The notes: generated by a model from the sequence alone, not told the origin. Positions 49,932 through 60,198 are shown, numbered from the stretch's first letter. The stretch is 64,000 nucleotides of DNA from Phreatobacter sp. (GCF_027532945.1 NZ_JAPZTZ010000012.1:114030-178029); one strand, 5' to 3'. Program-made: numbers and translations.

Positions 49932-51986
49932 ATGTCAGTTGAACAGGCTGGCGGCCGCGATTTTCTCTCTAATCTCGGTCGTGTCTACTCTCTCTACACC
50001 TTCTCGTTCCTCGGCTGCGTTATCGTGCTCGCGGTCCTGGAACAGGTCGGCATGCCCAAGCCCTGGATCGGCTACGCCTTCGTCGCCCTGACGATCGGCG
50101 TTTATGCCGCCATCGGCATCCTCTCGCGCACCGCGGAGGTCTCCGAGTACTATGTCGCGGGCCGCAAGGTGCCGGCCATGTACAACGGCATGGCCACGGC
50201 GGCCGACTGGATGTCGGCGGCCTCCTTCATCGGCATGGCCGGCTCGCTCTACCTGCTCGGCTATAACGGCCTCGCCTTCATCCTGGGCTGGACCGGTGGC
50301 TTCGTGCTGGTGGCGACGCTGATCGCGCCGTTCCTGCGCAAGTTCGGCGCCTACACGATCCCGGACTTCTTCTCCTTCCGCTACGGCGGCAAGGTGGCGC
50401 GGACCCTGGCGATCATCGTGCTGATGAGCTGTTCCTTCACCTATGTGGTGGCGCAGATCGTCGGCACGGGCCTCATCGGTGCCCGCCTCCTGAACATGGA
50501 TTACGTCGTCGCCGTCTATGTCGGCCTCGTCGGCATCCTCGTCTGCTCCATGCTCGGCGGCATGCGCGCGGTGACCTGGACCCAGGTGGCCCAGTACATC
50601 GTGCTGATCATCGCCTACCTCATCCCGGTGGTGATCCTGTCGGCGCAGCAATATGGCATCCCGATCCCGCAGCTCACCTATGGCGACGTGCTCGCGAAGA
50701 TCGCCGCCAAGGAAGCCGCGCTGCGGGCGGCCGGCGACGTGGTCGTTCCCGCGGTTGGCTACATCAACCCGTCCTTCGGCAACCCGGCCCTCTCGGGTGC
50801 GGCGCTGTGGGTCGAGTACGTCAACTATTTCGGCCTCATCCTCTGCCTCATGGTCGGCACGGCGTCCCTGCCGCACGTCCTCATGCGCTTCTTCACCACC
50901 CCCTCGGTGCGTGAAGCCCGCAAGTCAGTCGGCTGGTCGCTGCTGTTCATCTTCATCCTGTACTTCACGGCGCCGGCCTATGCCGCCTTCGCGAAGATGG
51001 AGGTGTACAACAACGTCGTCGGCCAGAACCTCGCGACGCTGTTCTCCGCCGACAACCTCAGCTGGATCCGCTCCTACGGTCGCGTGGGCCTGATCCAGAT
51101 CTGCGGTGTCGACGCGACCACGCTGGAGGCAGTCCGCACGGCCTGCGCCCGCGTGATGCAGCACACCGGGGACGTGGCGTCGTTCAACCCGACGATCCAG
51201 CTGCGCCACTTCGGCATCCAGGCGGACGCCATCGTGATCTCCACCCCGGAGATCGCCGGCCTGCCCTACGTGATCGCCGGTCTCGTGGCGGCCGGTGGCC
51301 TCGCGGCGGCTCTGTCCACCGCCGACGGTCTGCTGCTCGCCATGGCGAACGCCCTGTCGCATGACGTCTACTACAAGATGATCGACCAGAACGCCTCGAC
51401 CGAGAAGCGCCTGGTGGTCGCCCGTGTCCTGCTGATCGTGGTCGCCATCGCGGCGGCTTATGTGGCCTCGTTCCGACCTGCCGACATCGTCGCCATGGTC
51501 GCCTGGGCCTTCTCGCTGGCGGCGGCCGGCTTCTTCCCCGCGCTGGTTCTCGGCATCTGGTGGAAGAAGGCGACGACGCAGGGCGCGATCTGGGGCATCG
51601 TCGTGGGCTTCGGCATCACGCTCTACTACCTCGTCGGCACCCGCTACTACGCGCCCGCCTTCTACGAGACCTGGAAGGGTCTCTCGATCGCGACCGCCGC
51701 GCAGTTCCAGGCCTATGAGGCGGCCAAGGCGGCCTATGCGGCGGCGGCAACGCCGGCCAACTGGGTCGTCCTCGACCGTACGGCGCAGGTCGTCGCCAAC
51801 TGGTGGGGCGTCCGTGGCATCTCGTCAGGTGTCTTCGGCCTTCCGCTGGGCTTCCTGGTGATCTGGGCGGTGTCCAAGTTCACCGAGGAGCCGTCGCAGG
51901 AGATGCAGAACTTCATCGACGAGATCCGTCGCCCGAAGGGTGGCGTCGTGATGGAGGACAAGGCTGCCAGCGCCATCGGACATTGA
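49932..51986 (+). CDS. Sodium:solute symporter, ActP/acetate permease-like
   Basis: VSEYYVAGRKVPAMYNGMATAADWMSAASFIGMAGSLYLLGYNGLAFILGWTGGFVLVATLIAPFLRKFGAYTIPDFFSFRYG; ALSTADGLLLAMANALSHDVY. Confidence 0.92.
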   Translation: MSVEQAGGRDFLSNLGRVYSLYTFSFLGCVIVLAVLEQVGMPKPWIGYAFVALTIGVYAAIGILSRTAEVSEYYVAGRKVPAMYNGMATAADWMSAASFIGMAGSLYLLGYNGLAFILGWTGGFVLVATLIAPFLRKFGAYTIPDFFSFRYGGKVARTLAIIVLMSCSFTYVVAQIVGTGLIGARLLNMDYVVAVYVGLVGILVCSMLGGMRAVTWTQVAQYIVLIIAYLIPVVILSAQQYGIPIPQLTYGDVLAKIAAKEAALRAAGDVVVPAVGYINPSFGNPALSGAALWVEYVNYFGLILCLMVGTASLPHVLMRFFTTPSVREARKSVGWSLLFIFILYFTAPAYAAFAKMEVYNNVVGQNLATLFSADNLSWIRSYGRVGLIQICGVDATTLEAVRTACARVMQHTGDVASFNPTIQLRHFGIQADAIVISTPEIAGLPYVIAGLVAAGGLAAALSTADGLLLAMANALSHDVYYKMIDQNASTEKRLVVARVLLIVVAIAAAYVASFRPADIVAMVAWAFSLAAAGFFPALVLGIWWKKATTQGAIWGIVVGFGITLYYLVGTRYYAPAFYETWKGLSIATAAQFQAYEAAKAAYAAAATPANWVVLDRTAQVVANWWGVRGISSGVFGLPLGFLVIWAVSKFTEEPSQEMQNFIDEIRRPKGGVVMEDKAASAIGH

Positions 51987-52138
51987 CGGCGCACCATCCC
52001 ACAGCATCGGAACGGGGGCCCGACGGGTCCCCGTTTCTCGTCCCGGCCTTCCGGTCCGCTTGACGCAAGGGCGGGGATCGGCGGACGGTCAGCAGCCGGC
52101 AGGACGCAACGCCGTTCCTGCGATCGCGGAGACTTCAC

Positions 52139-52450
52139 GTGGACGCCGCCTCATCCTTCTTCCAGTACTGGTACTTCCACGTGCCGAACTATGTCCTGGC
52201 GCTGGTCATGTACGCCTGCCTCGGGCGCTTCGTCCTCGGCCTCTTCGTTCCCCCGACCTGGGACAACTACATCTGGCGCGGCTTCGTCTGGACGTCAGAC
52301 CTCGCGGTTCGGCCGGTCCAGGTGATCACCCCCTCGGCGGTGCCGCTGCAGGTGGTCATCCTCTTCGCGGTCCTATGGACCCTTGCCATCCGGATCTTCC
52401 TGTTCTTCGAGATGGCCCGCTGGGGCCTCGCACCGCGGATCGGAGGCTGA
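52139..52450 (+). CDS. Small membrane protein downstream of the symporter (GTG start)
   Basis: FQYWYFHVPNYVLALVMYACLGRFVLGLFVPPTWDNYIWRGFVWTSDLAVRPVQVITPSAVPLQVVILFAVLWTLAIRIFLFF. Confidence 0.75.
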   Translation: MDAASSFFQYWYFHVPNYVLALVMYACLGRFVLGLFVPPTWDNYIWRGFVWTSDLAVRPVQVITPSAVPLQVVILFAVLWTLAIRIFLFFEMARWGLAPRIGG

Positions 52451-52455
52451 TCGCC

Positions 52456-52815
52456 ATGGCTAGCAACCCGCCCGACAATCAGGACGCCCCCGTGGTTCTC
52501 GCCGAGCCCTTCCTGTTCGGCATCCTCGGCCTCGGCATCGTCAACGGCATCTTCTCGCCGTTCACCGGCTTCGTCTTCCTCGTGAACGCGTTCTGGTATC
52601 CCTCGACCTTCCTGCCGGTCTCCGCCCCCTTCATCCTGTTGTTTGCCAGCCTCATCACCTCGACCCTCACGATCATGCTGGCGGGGGTGCCCGCGGCGAT
52701 CTACGAGCGGCTCGCCAATGGTGGGCGGACCAACACCATGTCGCTGTGGATCTGGGTGTCGACGCTGGCGATCCTGTCCATGCCGGCGGTGCTCCGGGCT
52801 TTCAGCGCGCTGTGA
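52456..52815 (+). CDS. Small membrane protein downstream of the symporter
   Basis: LAEPFLFGILGLGIVNGIFSPFTGFVFLVNAFWYPSTFLPVSAPFILLFASLITSTLTIMLAGVPAAIYERL; 5 nt after the previous stop. Confidence 0.75.
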   Translation: MASNPPDNQDAPVVLAEPFLFGILGLGIVNGIFSPFTGFVFLVNAFWYPSTFLPVSAPFILLFASLITSTLTIMLAGVPAAIYERLANGGRTNTMSLWIWVSTLAILSMPAVLRAFSAL

Positions 52816-52950
52816 CGAGCGCCACACGGCGAACTGCGTGGCACTCGAATCCGCTCTTCAACAGCCTGTGAGGCGGCGTCCTCCCTCTCGATCCCCTCAG
52901 AGCATCTGCTAGCCTGTGCGTCATTCCGCCACGGGCTCGGAGGCGCTTGC

Positions 52951-53322
52951 ATGTTTCCGCAGGTTCGACAGGCCGCACTCATCTCCACCGCCAGGGCATG
53001 CGGGTTTGCGACGCTCGGTATCGTCATGACGATGCTCGGGCTGGCCTATGACCCCGTCACGTCTCTCAAGCTGGGCGGCGGCTCCTACCTTCTCACCGCG
53101 CTCATCCTGATCCTGAAAGCCTGGCGGGCTCCGGGCCAGCCGTTCCGCAGCACCGAGGTCTGGATGATCCTCGATGAGAAACAGCGGCCGCAGGGCGACG
53201 TCGCGCAATGGGCGATCGGAAGGGCCCGCGCCGAAGCCTTTTACCGCTTCGCCTATCTGTGCACCTCTACAGCAATGCTGCTCCTGAGCCTCGCCCTGCT
53301 CTGGCGGCTCGTCGGGCCCTGA
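52951..53322 (+). CDS. Hypothetical membrane protein, 123 aa
   Basis: GFATLGIVMTMLGLAYDPVTSLKLGGGSYLLTALILILKAWRAP...YLCTSTAMLLLSLALLWRLV. Confidence 0.65.
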   Translation: MFPQVRQAALISTARACGFATLGIVMTMLGLAYDPVTSLKLGGGSYLLTALILILKAWRAPGQPFRSTEVWMILDEKQRPQGDVAQWAIGRARAEAFYRFAYLCTSTAMLLLSLALLWRLVGP

Positions 53323-53572
53323 GGCGCCGGCCAAGCCGCGCCTGCTCAGGGGGGGGTCCCGGAGAGGGCCAGTGGCGTCGCGTGGGTAGGAAGCGGTGAC
53401 GCGGGATGGCGGCGGAAGCAGAAGTGGTCTTTTGCTTCTCCGCAAGATGCATGGCTCAAAGGTGCGAACGATTGGGAGCCTTTGACGCGTTCACGGGACT
53501 GTCCCCGGCGCGCTTTCCGTCGCACCCCTAAGAGCCCACGTGCCGGCGCATGGCGCCTTGGTGACGCGCGCT

Positions 53573-54103
53573 TCACTCGGGATCATCGAGAATTCCCAGC
53601 GGCATGAGCTCCGGCTCGTGATGCTGGCGGCAGTAGAACACGTCGAACCTCCGGGTCTCGCCGGTCGTGCGGTTCAGCGATTCGATGTCGAGCGTTCGCC
53701 CGTCGCTGCGCATCATGATCACCTGCCGCACCCTGATGACCGGCGGAGGTTCAGCGCCGGTCCAGATGCGGCAGCTCAATTCCAGCTCCCACCGCGGCAG
53801 GGCCCCCTGCCGTGAGAGCACGCGGCACCCCGTCGCTTTGCGCGCGACGGTCTCGTGCGGGAATTCCGCCGTCCTCCGGCCGTAGCTGATCATGAGATTG
53901 TTGGACGCGCGGCAGGTCGTGAAGTAGCCCCATAACCCGACATAGTTTCGCCGTTGCGGCGGCCCGTTGGACGTGGCGTCGGCGAGCACCGGCCCAACCG
54001 GGCCGAGCGTCGCGGCGACAAGGGCCCCGAGGGCGATGAGGCCGCGCCTCAGCCGGGACCGGCGCGCATCGGCGCCTGCACATGCAGCATCCCGGCCGGT
54101 CAT
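53573..54103 (-). CDS. Secreted hypothetical protein
   Basis: RRGLIALGALVAATLGPVGPVLADA signal region; WGYFTTCRASNNLMISYGRRTAEFPHETVARKATGCRV. Confidence 0.55.
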   Translation of the reverse strand: MTGRDAACAGADARRSRLRRGLIALGALVAATLGPVGPVLADATSNGPPQRRNYVGLWGYFTTCRASNNLMISYGRRTAEFPHETVARKATGCRVLSRQGALPRWELELSCRIWTGAEPPPVIRVRQVIMMRSDGRTLDIESLNRTTGETRRFDVFYCRQHHEPELMPLGILDDPE

Positions 54104-54666
54104 GCGCGGGCCGCCCGTGGGCCGGTGCGAAACCATGCCCGTGCGACATCGCCATGAACCATGAAACCGGCAAAGCCGATCGAGAAGACGAGTGGCGCGA
54201 TGAGGGCCGGGATCATGCCGAGGAAGGTCAGCACCGGAAGCGATCCGGAAAAGCTCATGAGGGGCATCACGATCGTGCTGGCATTGACCGAGAGCGCCCA
54301 CAGGATGGCGAGACCTGCGAGGATGCGAGGCCCCCAAGCCGCGCGGAAGGCGAAGGCGATCAGAAATACGATCGAAAAGACAAAGATCAGGACCGACGGG
54401 ATCGCCACCACCACCATGAGCGGCCTTGGCGGAGACAGGACAGCGACAATCGCGGTCAGGACAAGCCAGCCCAGTTTCAGCACGTTGCCGATGGTCAGGG
54501 CTCCGTTCTGATGAAGGACGATCAATGTCCCGACCGGCGGGATGAGGACCAGTACGGCGCATATGGCCGCCATCGCGGACAGGATGAAGCCCGGTCTGGC
54601 ATGTGGCCACCTGTCCGCAGGCCCGTCGCGATGGGGAAGCGGCACCATGTCAGCGATCCATCGCAA
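54100..54666 (-). CDS. Multi-TM hypothetical membrane protein
   Basis: Repeated hydrophobic spans AAICAVLVLIPPVGTLIVL, VLKLGWLVLTAIVAVL, LMVVVAIPSVLIFVFSIVFLIAFAF; overlaps the next gene start. Confidence 0.6.
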   Translation of the reverse strand: MRWIADMVPLPHRDGPADRWPHARPGFILSAMAAICAVLVLIPPVGTLIVLHQNGALTIGNVLKLGWLVLTAIVAVLSPPRPLMVVVAIPSVLIFVFSIVFLIAFAFRAAWGPRILAGLAILWALSVNASTIVMPLMSFSGSLPVLTFLGMIPALIAPLVFSIGFAGFMVHGDVARAWFRTGPRAARA

Positions 54667-55135
54667 AGAAGCGCAGTTCGATCGCCCGCCGCGCGGTCGT
54701 GTCCATCATGCACTGGGCGGCCAGCCAGCGGGCCATCGACCCACCGGCATAATGCACCCGGAAGAACGCGCATTTGCGATCGCGGTAGGTGATCCAGGCT
54801 CGCTGGACCTGCTGCAGTTCATGACGGGCCGCCCCTTGCGGGCCATCCCGGAAGTATCGGTTCAGCAGCACATCCCAGGCGCGATATTCATCGTGATAGC
54901 AGCGCTCCATCCCCACCGTCGTCTGGTTTTCGGCGTGCTTGAGGCAGGCCGCGCTGAACCGGCCGATACAGGCATAGCCTTGGGTCAGCAGGGGACGCTT
55001 GTCGGCGAGGCAGGTCTCGATCCCCTCGACAAAGCCGACCCAGCCAGCCTCCTCCTCGTCGCGCTGCTGGGCGAGAGCGGGACATCCGAGAGCGATGAGC
55101 ATCAGCATCACGGGGATAGCGTGGAGAACCTTCAT
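54650..55135 (-). CDS. LprI-like (DUF1311) secreted protein
   Basis: Signal peptide; CLKHAENQTTVGMERCYHDEYRAWDVLLNRYFRD...LQQVQRAWITYRDRKCAFFRVHYAGGSMARWLAAQCMMDTTARRAIEL. Confidence 0.8.
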   Translation of the reverse strand: MKVLHAIPVMLMLIALGCPALAQQRDEEEAGWVGFVEGIETCLADKRPLLTQGYACIGRFSAACLKHAENQTTVGMERCYHDEYRAWDVLLNRYFRDGPQGAARHELQQVQRAWITYRDRKCAFFRVHYAGGSMARWLAAQCMMDTTARRAIELRFFAMDR

Positions 55136-55146
55136 GCCGAACGTCC

Positions 55147-56487
55147 TCAGCAAGGGGGGTGGAAGGATGCAGCGGTGGCCGGAACGCCTTCGCGCGCGGG
55201 CATGATCAACTGGCGTGAGTAGGTTCTCGCCCAATGGCCACTGATGGTTCCCGCGCAGCTGAGGCTCCGGCGTTCTTCCGCCAACTCGAAGGATCGGCCG
55301 GTCCAGCCCCACAGGCGCTGGATCAAGCACGGTGTGTCGGCGCCGGGCGGAACGGGCTCCCGCCACAATTCCCGAACGCGCCCGGTTTCGGCATCGAACT
55401 CCGGCAATGTCAGCAATCCGGCCTGCCCGGAGGGCCTTTCGGGCTGAGCACCGGGAAACTCGACGGGGCGGGCCGAGCCATCATCGTCCTCGATGACGAA
55501 GTAGGTCCGGGGAAGCCCCTGCTGGGAGTTGCAGGGCGTGACCCAGAGGATGCGATCGGGGCGTTGGCGATCACCCAGGAGCCTGTATCCGACGGTGGGG
55601 TCGAGGCCAGGAGAGCCGCATAGGGCTCGCCGCAGCCGAAGCGCCTCCGGCGAAGGGGCAATGGTCGCGGGGAGTTTCGGCAAGGGCGCGGTCACCAAGG
55701 CCTGAGGCGCCACAGTTGGAGGCGGGGATGCGGATGCTTCCGAACCTTTCTCCCGCAGGGCCGAGACGGTGCCCGACCGTGCCTGCGCGCGGTCGATCAT
55801 CGACAAGGCCTCGCCGATGCCCTGCACGGAGAGGCGCTCCACCACCGCCCCCGCGCGCGTCACCACATGAAGCTGCGTGTCGTCGTTGAGGCCGCCGAGC
55901 AGGGCGTCGACCATCGGAACGGGAACCTGCCAGTGATCCGATCCGCGAAAGCGCATCGCCACATCCGGCACCGGCATTGCCGCCCCGACGATGCGCAGCA
56001 ATCGGTCGTCCTGCGTCGCCGTCATGAGATTGGCCCGAAGCGTGCGCAGCGTGACGAAGACCTGCGGTCGCGCGTCCGGCTCCGCCCGCCGCTGGATGCA
56101 GATCCGCGACATGCCGAAGGGCGAAGGCTGGGCGACACGCAGCTGTGTAAGCTGCGAGGCGTTCACAAGAGAGCAGGTCGCGCCATTGTCACAGGAAACG
56201 ACCCATTCGCCGATCTCCTTCAGGGTGAACGCCGAAGCGGGCGCACATGCTATCGAGAGAGCCACCAGGGACATCCGCAGCCGGATATCAAGATGGTGCC
56301 GAGCTTCTGCGCGCCGAAGGAGGACAAGCACGCCGAACGCACATGCGACCATCCGCCCGATCATGATTGCGACGCCGAAGAGAGCATGTGCTCGGCCGCC
56401 CCACTGCCGTCGCGATGATGGGCCCGGGCGGCCAAAGACCTCATTTGGCGACGAGGCATGGGATCGATCCTTTCGGTCGGCCGACAT
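55147..56487 (-). CDS. DUF1176-like secreted protein (true start may be internal, near 56274)
   Basis: FTLKEIGEWVVSCDNGATCSLVNASQL...RICIQRRAEPDARPQVFVTL; C-terminal W-x-W/Cys region. Confidence 0.65.
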   Translation of the reverse strand: MSADRKDRSHASSPNEVFGRPGPSSRRQWGGRAHALFGVAIMIGRMVACAFGVLVLLRRAEARHHLDIRLRMSLVALSIACAPASAFTLKEIGEWVVSCDNGATCSLVNASQLTQLRVAQPSPFGMSRICIQRRAEPDARPQVFVTLRTLRANLMTATQDDRLLRIVGAAMPVPDVAMRFRGSDHWQVPVPMVDALLGGLNDDTQLHVVTRAGAVVERLSVQGIGEALSMIDRAQARSGTVSALREKGSEASASPPPTVAPQALVTAPLPKLPATIAPSPEALRLRRALCGSPGLDPTVGYRLLGDRQRPDRILWVTPCNSQQGLPRTYFVIEDDDGSARPVEFPGAQPERPSGQAGLLTLPEFDAETGRVRELWREPVPPGADTPCLIQRLWGWTGRSFELAEERRSLSCAGTISGHWARTYSRQLIMPAREGVPATAASFHPPC

Positions 56488-56631
56488 GGTGGCCCGGCGT
56501 CAAGATGTCGTCTCCCTCATCGCCTCGGGACTGTGCGCTGGCGCACGCGGCGACCTGGTTCATTGTGCTGGTGTCGATGTCTTGCTGATCGCGGCCGATC
56601 TGGTCCGCCCGGCCCTCGTGGAGACTGCAAC

Positions 56632-56892
56632 ATGACCTTCGCTTCGCACGTTCGCCCCGCCGCCCTCGCCGCGGCAGCACTCTTCACCCTGCTGGCCGTC
56701 TCGCCTGCCAGCGCCTATGCCGTCATCTGCAAGAGCGGCCGCTACGACGTCGACTCCCGGGACGAGGCGCAGTTGAGGATCGCCTTCGGCACCAGCTACT
56801 GCACGATCCGGCGGTTCAGCTACCGGTCGGATGCCGAGAACTTCTCGCGCAACAACAACATGCGCCCGGGCACCGCATGCTCGTGCCGATAG
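56632..56892 (+). CDS. Small secreted Cys-containing protein
   Basis: Signal peptide AALAAAALFTLLAVSPASAYA; VICKSGRYDVDSRDEAQLRIAFGTSYCTIRRFSYRSDAENFSRNNNMRPGTACSCR. Confidence 0.55.
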   Translation: MTFASHVRPAALAAAALFTLLAVSPASAYAVICKSGRYDVDSRDEAQLRIAFGTSYCTIRRFSYRSDAENFSRNNNMRPGTACSCR

Positions 56893-56960
56893 GAGCAGGC
56901 TCCGCCGGGTGATGGCGCGGGCAAGCCGTCGGGTCCGGGAGCGGGCGCGCTGACCGCTCC

Positions 56961-57668
56961 CTACCCCAGTTCCTGCATCTTCTGGGCGATCCGCTGACGC
57001 AACGCCTCCGGATCGGGAAGGATGAGCCCTCCCCGCGCCTTCTGCATCAGGCCGTCCTGCTCCATGGCCCGCAGTTCGCGGGTGATCTGCTCGCGTCGAC
57101 ACCCGATGCGTGCAGCCAGCACGTGATGATAAGGCGGCGGGGAGACGATCCGCGCCTGGGAACCGCGGGCGCGCTGGATCGAGAGCCGGATGAGCTCGGC
57201 GTAGAGGTTGTGGCGAATGTCGAGGACAGCATGTTCGAGCAGGCGCGCATTGAGGTCGCGGACACGCCGGGCGAGCAGCACCATGACCCGCTCCGACACC
57301 TGGGCAGAGGCCTTGAGGATCTCGCGAAACAGCGCCGCCCCCACGATGCAAATGGTCGTCCGGGTCAGGGCGGTCACGTTCGCTGACCTTGGCTCGCCGT
57401 CAATGGCGGCGAGCTCCCCGAAAAACTCGCCCTCCCGAAGATCCGCGAGAATGAACTCGCGTCCGCCCGTCGTACGCAGCTGGATGCGGACGTCGCCTGC
57501 GATGATGAAATAGACATCGCTGGACGGATCATCGAAATCGATGATCGTCTGGCCCTCGTCGACCTTCTTCCAGACGCAACGGTGGTCGAAGCGCGAGAGG
57601 TCGAGGTCGCTGATGCCCTGGAAAATGCCGACCTGCGCGATCGATGCCATGCCCGTGTCCCGCTTCAT
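56961..57668 (-). CDS. Crp/Fnr regulator with a canonical cyclic-nucleotide-binding cassette
   Basis: EFFGELAAIDGEPRSANVTALT matches the GE-L-A-(x)n-PR-S/T/A-A phosphate-binding cassette; C-terminal HTH YHHVLAARIGCRREQITRELRAMEQDGLM. Confidence 0.88.
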   Translation of the reverse strand: MKRDTGMASIAQVGIFQGISDLDLSRFDHRCVWKKVDEGQTIIDFDDPSSDVYFIIAGDVRIQLRTTGGREFILADLREGEFFGELAAIDGEPRSANVTALTRTTICIVGAALFREILKASAQVSERVMVLLARRVRDLNARLLEHAVLDIRHNLYAELIRLSIQRARGSQARIVSPPPYHHVLAARIGCRREQITRELRAMEQDGLMQKARGGLILPDPEALRQRIAQKMQELG

Positions 57669-57821
57669 CGGCGCCCCAGGATCGAGCGGCGGCCGCTCGG
57701 CGGCAATCGCGTGCAATATCCGCGACGCATTCTTTGCCAAAGTGGGGTGCAAACTGGCAAGACCACGCGAGGATGACGCATCCGTGCTCGCAAGGGCACC
57801 GGCCGACTGCCCGTGGACGCC

Positions 57822-59761
57822 ATGAGACAGCCCCTCAAGCGCAAGATCACCGCCATTATGGCGGCGGACATCGCCGAATACACCCGGATCACCGCCGAGG
57901 ACGAGGACGAAACGCTCTCTCGGCTCCACGCCTATCGTCAGGTCTTCGACGATCTGGTGGTGCGGGCAGGCGGCCGCGTCTTCAACAGCGCTGGCGACAA
58001 CGTCATGTGCGAATTTCCCAGCGCGGTCGAGGCGACGCGCTGCGCGATCGACATCCAGGAATCCTTCCGCACCCGCAATCTCTCCTATCCCGCCCATCGG
58101 CAGATGCATTTCCGCATCGGGATATCGATCGGTGACGTCGTCGAGCGCGATGGGGACCTGCTGGGCGATGTCGTCAACATCGCGGCACGGCTGCAGGCGC
58201 TTGCCGAGCCGGGGTCCATCTGCGTCTCCCGCAGCGTGCAGGAGGCCGTCGCCAACAAGACCTCCGTGCCCTCGCTCGACATGGGCCATCGCGAGGTGAA
58301 GAACCTCCCCTATCCGGTGCATGTCTTCAGGATCGATGTGAGGCGGCCGGCCGGCCAGCCTGCCGCAGGACCCAAGGCGGCCGGCCATGCACCGGCGCCC
58401 CGCCGATCGGTGCATTTGTGGGTGCTAGCCGGGATCGCTGTCATCGCCGTCGGCGGCGGACTGGTATGGCTGAACAGACCCCGCGCGCCTGTCGGGACGG
58501 AAGCGCAGCCCCCAGCCATCGCCTCGTCGGGCCGCGGCGAGAGCAGGTCCGGGACCGACACGCCGGGCATGGCACAGGTGCCGCCTGAACGCCCAATCGC
58601 GTCCGAACCCGATGGTCTCACCCCGAGCCCAGCTGGATTGGCCGAGCGCTACCAGAGCGCCCGGCGGCTGGAGGAACAGGGCAATGTTGGCGCGGCCCGC
58701 CGCGAATATGCCGCCCTCATTCGGCTTGGGACGGAGGTCATCGACCCGGCGCTCCGCCTTGCGTCCCTCATCAGGGCGCAGGAGGGCCGGGATGCGGCGC
58801 CTGACGCGGCGGCGGAACTTGCCGGAGGACATGCGCGACCGGTTGCGCTGATCCAGGCCCTCACGCGCGACGGCGCTGAACGCCTGCGACGGCTGGAGGA
58901 GATCGCAGCGGCGGATCCCGAGTTCACGCCCATCCATTACCTCATCGCAGCGGAGCTATCGGGCGCACGGCCTGAAGGCCGGACGCTGGCCGAGAAGCGC
59001 CGCGAACGCGCCGCCCTCGAGCGCTTTGACGCGGCGAGCCGGGATGGCGCGCTGGAGCGCTACGTCATCGACCCTGCGACACGGGTGTCGTGGATGGAGC
59101 GGGCCAGGGACCGCAGGGCTTGCTGGCAGGCCTCTTCGCCGAGGGCCGCGACCGCCTTTCCATCGCCTTCACGCCCACCACGTCCGGCTGGGTCGGCACC
59201 ATCGCCCTGCCCGAACCTGCCACGACGATCGAATATCGGTTCGGCGGATCCGGATCGTTTCAGTCGACCGGCCTCCTGCAGATCACCGAGCCGCGGACGG
59301 GGCGGCCGATGCCGAAGCCGAGCATCGCGTTTGCCCACAGGCGCGACGCCGTGGATATCGCCCTGCGCTATGTCGATGCCGAAGGCGTGGCCTCGCCGGT
59401 CACCACCATCGCATTCGAGCCTGCGGCAGCCCTGCAGCGCGGCATGAGGGACATCCTCCAGGGTATCGCGCCCTCATGGGCCGTCTTCGGCACGGATCAG
59501 AACAGCGACCGGATCTACCTGACGGCGCTCATCAGCTATCGCTGCGCGATCGAGAAGGTCGAGATCGGTGTCGATGGCCAGGCACCGGGGACACCCTTCC
59601 CGCTGCCGCCCTGCGACCCCAGCCAGCCCTTCGGCGTTCCCGCCGGAGCGCGCCATTTCCTGGGTCTTGCTCCCTCGGTCGGGAGCGTCACGATCAGGCT
59701 GACCTTCGTCGGGGGAGACGTGTCCCAGGTCGCAACCTTCGCCCGCCCGACCCGTCGCTAG
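57822..59761 (+). pseudogene. Class III adenylate/guanylate cyclase, TM-anchored, C-terminal half in the -1 frame (frame disruption about 59030-59180)
   Basis: AIMAADIAEYTRITAEDEDETL, FNSAGDNVMCEF, FRIGISIGDVVERDGDLLGDVVNIAARLQ; TM VHLWVLAGIAVIAVGGGLVWL; sensible C-terminus continues in the 59090..59761 frame. Confidence 0.75.
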
Positions 59762-59910
59762 CCTCGGAAGGGGCGATCCATCGAGGCCTCCGGCCTGTGT
59801 GCGAGCGCACATCCTCGGGGCTGTCCGAAGCCGCATCTTCGAAGCAAGGGGGGAGGACCGGCGAGCCGGCTGGCGGTCCACGACGACGATCCGCTCCGCC
59901 AGGACAGCCT

Positions 59911-60198
59911 ATGGGATGGCCGGTGAAGGTCCGCAAGACGGCAGTGACCGTGACCGTTCTCGCTGCGGCCTGCCTGGCCCTCACCCTTGGCGCGTCCGTC
60001 ATGGGCGACGAGCGGGGGCTTGCCCTGAGCCTTCGCTGCTGGCTCGGCCCTCCCGTGGCGGTCTGTCACGACTTGGCGCGGGAGCGGGAAAACCGAGCCC
60101 TCCAGGCGGTGGAGAAGGAGTTGCGCGATCTGAACAGGCTCGCACCACCCGCCTGCGTCGATCCGGCCTCGGACACCACCATGCCCTGCCCACGGTGA
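59911..60198 (+). CDS. Small secreted/anchored hypothetical protein
   Basis: MGWPVKVRKTAVTVTVLAAACLALTLGASVMGDERGLALSLRCWLGPPVAVCHDLARERENRALQAVEKELRDLNRL. Confidence 0.5.
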   Translation: MGWPVKVRKTAVTVTVLAAACLALTLGASVMGDERGLALSLRCWLGPPVAVCHDLARERENRALQAVEKELRDLNRLAPPACVDPASDTTMPCPR

